Shown: positions 9,757 to 21,000 of the stretch, one piece after another
Layout of the letters: each line of letters begins with the position of its first letter
Position numbering within the stretch: position 1 is the stretch's first letter
DNA from: Mesodorylaimus sp. YZB2_4
Lineage: Eukaryota > Nematoda > Enoplea > Dorylaimida > Dorylaimidae
Assembly (NCBI GenBank): GCA_030248295.1
Contig: JASANH010000328.1
Span: 1 to 64,000, forward strand
Length of the DNA stretch: 64,000 nucleotides
Direction: 5' to 3'
Notes under the pieces: generated by a model
The model's database searches: none
Told to the model about the DNA's origin: nothing
The model's input: the letters and a program-made list of their open reading frames with translations, nothing else
Program-made: the position numbers and the translations under genes

Positions 9757-10996
9757 AGTTGTTATGTATAAGACCTCGCACTGTGACATTGGTTGCAAGC
9801 ACAACATTGTGCAGATTCACCCCGCCTCCTCTTTCCCGCCACAGCAATCTATACTGGCGCAACTATGTGAGCATCAGAGCTTGTTTCTAGCGTCACAGGC
9901 TCCATTGGGATTGTTGCGCCTAAAAGACTGACGTTGTACAGCAAAGTTGAAGGACTGCGAAACCAGCAACAAACCTCACTTACACCATCCAGTCTCACTG
10001 GATCGTGATCAATCTCATGGCTGGCTCGCTTCCCTCCAAAAATCCTGAGCTTTATCCTCAGGTTTCGAGAGTGCGATGCGTGTGACAAGCGTTGATGTCC
10101 CCATCTGCGCTGGAGCTGGCCCGTTTCTTACGATTAGTCGAAGTCGAGTGACTGGATTGGTTGGCTGGCTGGAAATAGATTATTGTTTTGTTTTTGACCG
10201 GTCCTTAAATTGGTTCCCTGGTCAGAATTGCTCCATCATGTGACTTTGCCAAAAACCTGTCAGAACCCTTCCTCCGTGGGCGCAACGCGGCCGAATAACG
10301 TGATACAGTAAATACATTGCAAACAGAACACGGCACAAGATATTGTGGAGTGCGAGGGCTTCGTTCCTGTGCCTCTTCAATAATCAATCCTGCTGCAGTT
10401 GGACGTAAATGGCAGAGGGTCAAGGAGCGTGAAGGCCCGCAACAGGAAATGTCCACTCAACTCTACGGAACAGCCTCTAATCATCCGCTTGACAGAGCTG
10501 TGGTTCTGACGACGCTGCCATCTGAATATGATTCTCGATAATAAGACGATCTTGGCTCGCCCTGACTGAACGGAACAATCGCATCCCTATATTCCAAAAA
10601 ATTGTCATTGGCTCATTTATCGAGCCGATTTTCTAGTTATCGTTTTTTGACCGGAAGAAAAGGCCGCCTGATCGGTTTGATGTCCTGACATTTTTGGTTC
10701 TACCCTCGCCGATGACAAAAAGCCAAAATAGGTCAGCACTTCGTTAAAACATTGGAACATTGACTGATTAGATGGCTTTTGTTTGCTAAATTTTCAGCGA
10801 ACTGACAGCAGCTGTAAGCAGCGCACCCAGGAGGCAACCCAGACCGAAGTCTAGTAGGGAATACACCTGCAGGGAGCCCCAGGCCACAGCAAGCGCAAGA
10901 CGCGCCAGTCCGGCATTCACCACTACCACCTGTGCTCACCCACTAGTCCATAAGGGGCTTACATCCGAAGAAGGCCCTTAGGTTCGTGACGCCAGT
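9757..10996. other. Spacer, nothing recognised
   Basis: Short ORFs on both strands show no domain, no splice context and no shared composition with the neighbouring genes. Confidence 0.4.
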
Positions 10997-11176
10997 GTAA
11001 CCAACGCACCCAGGCGGCGGGAGATAGTCGAGACCGAAGTCTCTAGGCGGTAAACTCCATCTGGAGGCAGGCAAGTCTCGCGACTATGCCTCCCCTAGAA
11101 ACATCAACCAGAGAGGCTGACGTCGCCCAGCCAGGGGGTGTATCGATTACTCCCGACCGCCAGGGATGCTGGTTAC
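10997..11176 (-). mobile_element. 180-bp hairpin MITE family, copy 2
   Basis: Same element as 9575-9756 in the opposite orientation, with both inverted ends and the 'gagaccgaagtctc' inner stem. It lies just downstream of the small membrane-protein gene. Confidence 0.85.
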
Positions 11177-11283
11177 ACAACACCGTTTTATCAAATTTGT
11201 TTAAGTCGGGAGTACTTAAACCTAATGTCACGTCAACCAAGCGAATCAGCACGACATGAAACTACATCCCTATCTGTGAGGAA

Positions 11284-11935
11284 TCAACTAGGTTTTTTCA
11301 TTTTGGTCACTTCCATGGCCGTTTTCATTCCCATGAAGCTAGTGGCCGTCGACACATTCGGCGCTTTGGTTATCGTTATCGAAGCCCCAGTCGAAGTTCC
11401 CGTCTTCGCCGCAGAGGAGGCAGGTGCCACTTGCTTGTAGGGAGCAGTACGGGGCGAAGTGGTGGCCATGGTCAAACTCTTGGCAGTATTCGTCATGTTG
11501 CCGGTTGACAGGGATTTCGAAACTGATGTGTCCGATTTGATCACCGACGCTTTCGGGGCGTTTGATTTACCGTACATGGCCGTCGCTTTCTCGAGCATTT
11601 GTTCGGGCAGCGAGGCACTCATGGCCATGTCCATCATCTACGTTGTCAGGTACATTGCTCGCGTACTTCCGAAGTGGGGACAGTCTTACCTGCTTGGCCA
11701 GCTTCTCAACTGCGGTCAGTTGACGCCAGTACACGAACACGCTCAGCCAGGTCACCGATGCGGCCATCACCAAGGCCACCATGGACAGGGCCATGGGTAC
11801 GATTAGCAAAATGTACTTCCAGACGGCGAGATTGTTGCCGACTTGAGCAGCATCAGCGAAGCATGAGCCATTCGATGCACCAATCGATGGAGGCGATATC
11901 ATTACAGCGACAATGAGCACCAATGGTTTGAACAT
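11284..11935 (-). CDS. Small single-pass membrane protein with Ser/Thr/Ala-rich tail
   Basis: Two exons (11935-11690 and 11637-11284) join in phase 0 through a 52-bp intron to give 199 residues. The start MFKPLVLIVAVMISPPSIGA is a good signal peptide. A short ectodomain with one Cys follows, then a hydrophobic span at about residues 44-70 (YILLIVPMALSMVALVMAAS, extended by VTWLSVFVYW). The remaining 125 residues are Ser/Thr/Ala/Met/Lys-rich with repeated S-K and T-x-T words and no predicted fold, ending MKKPS. Topology would be type I with a basic, phosphorylatable tail. I do not recognise the family; it may be lineage-specific. Confidence 0.72.
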
Positions 11936-12156
11936 GCTTATTCTCTCAACAGAGACCAAGTAGTTGTTGTTCCCCCGATGATTGAATGGCACGCCCTTGC
12001 TTCCAAATGTAACTCGATAACGTTCGTCGCCGCAACCGCACAGCCAGCCGCTTGTTAGAACCACTGGCAGCTCGAGGCTACTTTAGCCACATAGTGTAAA
12101 GTACAGAACCGAACCGATCGATGACACACCTCGTTTGTAATATTAGAGCATACCAC

Positions 12157-12419
12157 ATGTTTTACCGCATCATGTTTTACCGCATCGTGTTTTACCGCAT
12201 CATGTTTTACCGCATCGTGTTTTACCGCATCATGTTTTACCGCATCGTGTTTTACCGCATCATGTTTTACCGCATGACCTCTTTACCTCACCGCATCGTG
12301 TTTTACCGCATCATGTTTTACCGCATCGTGTTTTACCGCATCATGTTTTACCGCATCGTGTTTTACCGCATCATGTTTTACCGCATCGTGTTTTACCGCA
12401 TCATGTTTTACCGCATCAT
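12157..12419 (+). repeat. 15-bp minisatellite (catgttttaccgcat), about 17 units
   Basis: Alternating 15-bp units differing at one base (catgttttaccgcat and cgtgttttaccgcat) form a 30-bp higher-order pattern, with one degenerate interruption near 12280-12295. The right flank (gaagggacacatt in this orientation) matches the reverse complement of the short dispersed element at 25.55 kb, whose own 'gtggtaaaacatga' word is one unit of this satellite. The array is therefore an expansion inside a copy of that element. It is open in one frame but encodes only a repeated five-residue word. Confidence 0.93.
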
Positions 12420-12469
12420 CAAACTTCTGCTCACTGGAGGGTGAAGGGACACATTACACTAGACATGAT

Positions 12470-12725
12470 TTACTGGAACTCGAGTCGAACACTCGCCCGT
12501 AACTGCGCACCTGGCGTGAGAGGCGGACACCTAACCCACCAGGCCATGATCAGCCTGCCAGGAAGTGGGCACAAACTTTTTAAAAATATTTTTTGAAAAT
12601 TTTTGTGGGTTGGGTCTCGTGTCGCCCCAGTTTCCCACTGGACTTCCAATCCGTTTTTCCCAGCAGCCGTGATATGATAAGCGAGGCCGTGAGGTGACCA
12701 GCTCTCATGGCAGCTTCCCTCTAAT
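12470..12725 (-). mobile_element. tRNA-Glu-like SINE
   Basis: Read on the - strand, 'gtgggttaggtgtccgcctc' followed by 'tcacgcc' matches the A-box and anticodon arm of tRNA-Glu, and 'gagtgttcgactcgag' fits a B-box about 45 bp later. A body of about 170 bp with an A/T-rich segment follows at lower coordinates or is rearranged. Other copy: 8750-8865. Confidence 0.6.
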
Positions 12726-12727
12726 CG

Positions 12728-12925
12728 TGAGTGTCTCCACTGGGAGCAGCTCCACATGAGGGCATCCTGTGCCCGCACCAGCGTCCCAGGATGATACTGG
12801 GCGAGAAGGAAGGGACCTTCCCGACTGTGTTCAAGAACCAGTTTCCTGATTCTCTACTGGCGTCCGCCACTTGGCGGTACCAGGTGAGTCGCCCAGAACC
12901 AGGCGTGCAAGGCCAGCGACGGACT
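12728..12925 (+). repeat. Dispersed repeat shared with 43.03-43.20 kb
   Basis: The words 'cggtaccaggtgagtcgccc' and 'ccaggcgtgcaag' here and their reverse complements at 43035-43075 mark one repeat family of about 190 bp. In both places the adjoining text (…gagggcatcctgtgc… / …gccttcgtgtgc…) is also related. No coding role is seen; ORFs on either strand are incidental. Confidence 0.55.
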
Positions 12926-14215
12926 TACGAGTGCTCGTACTAAACTGTCGTCGAAGACTGGTTTCCACTCTGAGAACAGGCTTACTAAACTGCTGTCCCT
13001 CCAGTCAGGTTTGCTGCTCCAAGCAGTTGCATCTGCATGTGCGATTGATCGGATTGAACTCTGAGCGGCTGGTCGTGGCCCATCATCTGGTCTGGTCGTG
13101 GTCCGAAGAATCATCGAAATGGTGCTGGAGGTGCTCCTGGATATCCCACCCCCAATGGCCGCATCGCTGTGCGCGTGCTGCCACGGTCTGGGCTTTGAAG
13201 AAGCTGCAGGGAAATGGTTGGTCACACTAAGAGATGAAAAAGAAAAGCCTTTCGAAAACTCTGGAGGAGAAAGACATTAGTTTCGTCTCCGAACGTCTCT
13301 TCTCAGGTCGGGATTACTTTTTTGGGATTGGGACCAGAATCAGGGCAACCGCAATCGCGATAAGGATTCTTTGCATTTTTATGTTTTTTGCCCACAAGCC
13401 TATTTTCCTCATTACTATAGCACACTTAGTCATACTGGTTTTTTAAAGCTTTTTCTCAGGCCGATTTTCAATCATTATATATTGGCTTAAATCGATGAGT
13501 ACATTTGCAGTTTCGATGCAAGTCCATCGAGGTCAGCCTAGGCTTAGGCAAAATCAGTATCGCTATCATTATCATCGATTTGAGCTGATGTTGATGTTGC
13601 CTCTTCATCGCAAATACAGCGTGGATCAGAGTGTACCTAGCGTGCTTATGCCTATACATATGCAGAATCCTGATGCCCCAATGCTGGTATTGAGGGGTCA
13701 AATCCCGACGGGATCGGGCCGACGTATCCCTACAGCTCTCATGTCACCCCATCCGAGCGACCGAATCCAAGCAAGTGTCCAAAAACCTTTAGTGACCACT
13801 TGACTTGTAAGCTAGCTGTTTGCGTCTCGTTTTGTAGAGGTACGAAATGCTCGAACGGCATGATCAGTTAAAAGTGGGCATGATCAGTTAAAAGAAAGTA
13901 CCTATGTAAAGTAAATACCCAGTACGGCAGACACTGCCTGTCGTTTAGGCCAACATGGCAGTCAAGTGGGCTCGTCATATCTGAACAAACTATTGCATAT
14001 GCAATGTCTTCCATGCGTAGATGCTTCCAAATATGCAGTTAACTCGTGATTTGTGCATATTTGTGACGAACGTTATTCACTCAGTGGCTGTCTCTAATTC
14101 GATCGAGAGCTGATCAAACATTCACAGGCGCGAGAGGCAAGTTCAGGTAGGATAATAGCGGGGGACAACGACTTAGTAGTCGTTTCTCAAAGAGTCGGGT
14201 TCAGACAGCCCAAAC
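12926..14215. other. Spacer upstream of the protease gene, no gene recognised
   Basis: Several short ORFs, none with a domain. A local duplication of 'catgatcagttaaaag' occurs near 13859-13893. The last 150 bp before the protease ATG are probably its promoter and 5' UTR, but no TATA box is evident. Confidence 0.4.
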
Positions 14216-16712
<2,497 letters not shown>

Positions 16713-16779
16713 AATGTACAAGACTAGGCTCTTGCCTAGTGCCTATCACACGTGCGTTATAAAGAATCGATGGCATTCT

Positions 16780-16785
16780 AATAAA
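16780..16785 (+). terminator. Polyadenylation signal AATAAA of the protease gene
   Basis: Canonical hexamer 68 bp after the stop codon, in an A/T-rich 3' UTR. Confidence 0.7.
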
Positions 16786-16789
16786 TTGA

Positions 16790-18000
16790 ATCAATACGTC
16801 GTCCCATTGGCATAAATCTTTTTCAAAATACACTTCGTAAGGCCATTTTGGCCGTACATGCACAGGACATTTTATGCACCCATGGTCAATTTATACAATC
16901 TATAAGCACTCACGAATATGCTGGCGAGCCCACGACGCTGAATCTTGAAAATGCAACTTGTTGCATCAAAATGCGAGGTCGGGGTGAAAACTTGCCTCAG
17001 GTTTTCTGAGGAGACTTTATTCTAATAAAACAGTGCGGGTCTCTTGGTGAATCCCCAAAATTAGCTCCTCCTCCTAACTCATATGGCATAGAGCCCGCTG
17101 GGTTCACGATCAGTAATAGTTCAACGTGAGGGGATTAAGCCTAACCTTGGCCAACAATGGCCTGACCAACCAGGCTCGACTCGAAGCCGTGTCAGTCGAT
17201 AGTCCTTGTCCGTAGTAAACGGTGGGTGGCCTTTTCTCCGGTCTGCCTTTTATCGCGTGGCAGTGTTGGCAGGTTGACGTGTGGAATGGCCAGCAACGAA
17301 GAATATGACCGCCGCATCAGCACTCGTTGTGCGCCCTCTCACAAGCCGCCAGATCGAGCCAAGAAGAGGTGATTCATTTCCACCTCGAAGGTAGGCAGAT
17401 TGAGGAGATGGACGCAGAACATGTAGAAGCTGTGATGGTCCCTGATGCTGGAAGCGGTCGAGAAGCAGAGCAAGTTGGGCGAGCAGGCCCTGGGTAGAGG
17501 AGGGGTTTTGGAAGGCTGAGGAAACAGAGCAGAGGCGAGAAGGCTGAAATGAAGAGCCTCGGATGGTCGTGTGTTTTTAGAAAAGCACAACAAAGATTGT
17601 CTAAAGATCGATAAAATTTGAGTTTTGAACAAATGTTGACACTGGCGTACAAAAAATGTTTTTCCATACCTGCACACGCCACATTGCCCGCGCATTTGGC
17701 TGCAGGAAGGCACTGTGCGACTTAATCATTCCTCCAGCCCATGCCCAGGAGTTCTCCCTTCGCTCACTGTCACTGTGAGATGTCGCAATTCAGCTAGCTG
17801 GGCCCAGCCCCGCCGAATGGCGAGTCGAGTCATTCTTGCGTCATCTGCAGCAGCAGCTGGGGTGCAGACGGGCTGATCGTGAGATGTAACTCGAACGAAA
17901 CGCTCATTGTTGTTTTTTGTCGAGCATCTGGTTGGTGGTTGGATTTCGTAGGTTTTCGGAAGCAATTTAATCAACTGCACTGGCGAATTCCAAGGTGGTC
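16790..18000. other. Intergenic, no gene recognised
   Basis: Short ORFs on the - strand at 17.3-17.7 kb lack domains and splice context. The stretch just before 18001 should contain the promoter of the eIF4A-like gene. Confidence 0.4.
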
Positions 18001-21000
18001 ATGGCTCAGCGGAAACGAATTGATCCGTCGATTTCATCGGCCGATAGTTACTGGGCGTATAAAAGGTACACACTCCGATGCTTTTTCGCGTGGATAGGGG
18101 CTGACAAGCATGCTAGCGTTCGGCCGGGGATGACTTTTGGGGACGGGGGCAACGGGCCTAGTCTTCCCCGTTCCTGGTCGGGGGCCAGGATGGGGATGGC
18201 CATCGGGGTGTTTCGGGATTGGAGATAAGCTTCAATGGAGAGAAAGCTTATACTGAGTGTCAAAATCCGCCCATGCAGATCGATGGTGTATTTGAGATTT
18301 TGTTTCAGCTGTGTCAGTACCAACGACAGTGAATCGGACGACGATGCATCGTCAGAGTATCACACGGTTGCCGAAGATGTCGATGGCGACATTATTGAAT
18401 TGGTAAGTGAAATCTGACTGGTGGCCTTGCGGGTTAGACCCTCTCAAACTAACGATAATTTCGCAGTTACCTGAGAGTGTTCGACTTGCACCAGGAGAAA
18501 TCATTTCTGTGGAATGCCTCTTTTTGCTTTCAAGTGCGTGTACCTACGGATCTGATCGTGAGTTTGTTAATACTTCGCTTGAAATCTCATCGTTTTTAGG
18601 ATCCTATCGAAATTGCAAGATTTGAAGAAATGAAATTGAAAGAACAAGTGTTAAAAGATATTTTGTCGTACGGGTTCGAAAAACCGACAGGATTCCAGCA
18701 ACGCGCCTTGGTCGCTTGTTGTCGTGGTAAATGATCTATAGCAGAATGTCTAGCGTGCGGAATGGGAAGGGGTTCTGCTGGTGTGGACAGTCGTCGGGGT
18801 CACACACACAAGAGCAGGAAGTTTGGAGCGACACGCGTCAAGGTGATGTTTCAACCATGGGCTACTGTAGGTCAGATTGCCTAATTACAATGGAGTCTGG
18901 GTCGGAGTATAGCGATTACATCATGTTCTATGGTTTAGGCAAGGACGTAATTGCGCATGCTGGATCAGGAACTGGAAAGAAAGTGGCGTGTGCCATAGCT
19001 GTGTTACAGCGTATTCGAGCGAGTATCACGTACGCGTGCCAAGCATTGATCCTGGTAACGGATAATCATCTGGTCCAAGAAGTAAAACCATATTTTCTGT
19101 TTTTATTGAATATTTTGATCTCCAATAACTATGATATTTTGAAATCTGGTTTTTCTTTAGTTCTCCGAAACGATCACTGGCATGGGAGCTGGAAGAAAAA
19201 TAGCGGTAGCTGCTTTCTTTTGTGGAAAACGCAAGAAATTGGAGAAGAAAATGCACGTTGGAGTGCATATCGCTGTGGGTGGCCCTGAATTTATGAACGA
19301 AGCTATCAAGCGCGGATGCTTTAGTAAGTGGTAGATCTGTGTTGCTGGGTGGACTTGAGCTTGATTTTAGCGGCTCAATGGGTCACTGGGATCGGGGTAG
19401 CGTTCGACCGGGGCCCTGAATCTGACCCGCGGGGTTTTTCCAACCCCGGCCCCATCCCCGACCCTGAAAAATTAAGGACGGGGTCGGGGTCCCAAAACTT
19501 TATGCCAACAATAAGGGCAACCAGATAATTTTCTTGAGTTAGCTAGCAAAAAAGTATGTGTATCAGGAAAATTCTGACAAGGAGGAAAATTTCGAACCTG
19601 AGCCAGAGAGTGTATCTTATAACGATGAAGAAGAGGAGTGAAGGTGACTCTGCATGGACCTATTTACATATAACTCGGATGCTCTGACGCTCGCTCATTT
19701 TGTTTTCATTTAGTAATAAGACATGCATTGTTGCCCGTATAAAATATAGCTTTTTCCCAAGGACAAAAGTAAAAAAATACTCTGCATCCCAGCATCGACC
19801 GATCCCTTGATCCAGCCGAACTGATCCGCCGATCCGAGGGGTGGATCGGTTCCCGATCCGATCCAACTTCTGGATCGGCAACTGATATTTTTCGCGCTTC
19901 ATCTGCTTGGAAATGATAAAATGTGACTAAATATATGTAACGAGAAAATCCCGTTTTTTTTCTCAAATCAGTCTTAAATCCCGCTTTAGGCGCTGATTAT
20001 CTCTCTTATGTCCTTTGGAGTGATCTAACAGAGAGTGACAGCGAGGAATCTTGGCGAGTTGGTGAGGACGCAGGGCCAAACACGTCATCCCCATCTACAT
20101 ATTTTTCTATTCTTTGGAGTGGATCGGGCCGATCCACACCCTGGATCTGATCAGGATCAGGATCGGGATCCAGGCCTAAGGTCGGATCGGTCGATGCTGG
20201 TCTGCATCCACAAAAAGTTCGATGCACGTCTAGCCCACGCACTAGCCCAAATTTGGCTTCGATACTCAGTCAACCCCGACCCCGGAAATAGTTGACCCCG
20301 GTCGAACACTAGTTGGGGGGGAGATCACTGGTCACTCATGTAGCCAGCACCCCTAGCGGTTGGGAGTAATCGATACGCTCCCCTGGCTGGGACGTCAACC
20401 TCTTCGGTTGATGTTTCTAGGTCAGGTATAGTCGCGAGACTTGCCTACCTCCAGTCGGAGTTTTTTGCCAAGAGACTTCGGTCTCGACTATCTCCCGCCG
20501 CCTGTGGGCGCTGGTTACACTCACTATGGTAGGTACTCCTCTCCATTACCAGACATGATAGCTTACAGGATGTGCAGGTTTTACTGCTGCATAAGGCTAG
20601 CAGCCCTAGTGTGCTGAGTGACGTTTGCGTAGATTCTCCTCGTGACTCCTGAAAAGGATATAAGAGCTGGAGCTGGGCACTGCTGACCGTCAGTTTGTTC
20701 AAAACATGTCAGTCAGTGGTCCTTAATGCAGCATCCGAAACCTAGCGCTCGGCCAGAGGGGGGGTCTAAAATTTTTTGGGGCCTTATAAGGTGGGGGGTC
20801 CAGGAAGCAAAAAAATTTTTTTACCAATGCGTTATAAACTTGTTTCATTAATAAGGTTCACACACGGCGCGTAAGATGATTTTTCCAAACCCCAGGCAAA
20901 AATTGAAATTTTCTTAATTTCCAAGTTTGAAACCTCGAAATGCAACCTTAAAGTTTTCCTTGGATGATTATTTTTCCCCCTGATTTTTACATGTTTTCTA

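Noticed and set aside
12121..12444. 107-residue ORF of repeated FYRI words
   Set aside because: It is the minisatellite read through; no independent coding evidence.
12854..13230. Overlapping 120-residue ORFs on both strands
   Set aside because: They overlap a dispersed repeat shared with 43 kb and show no domain.
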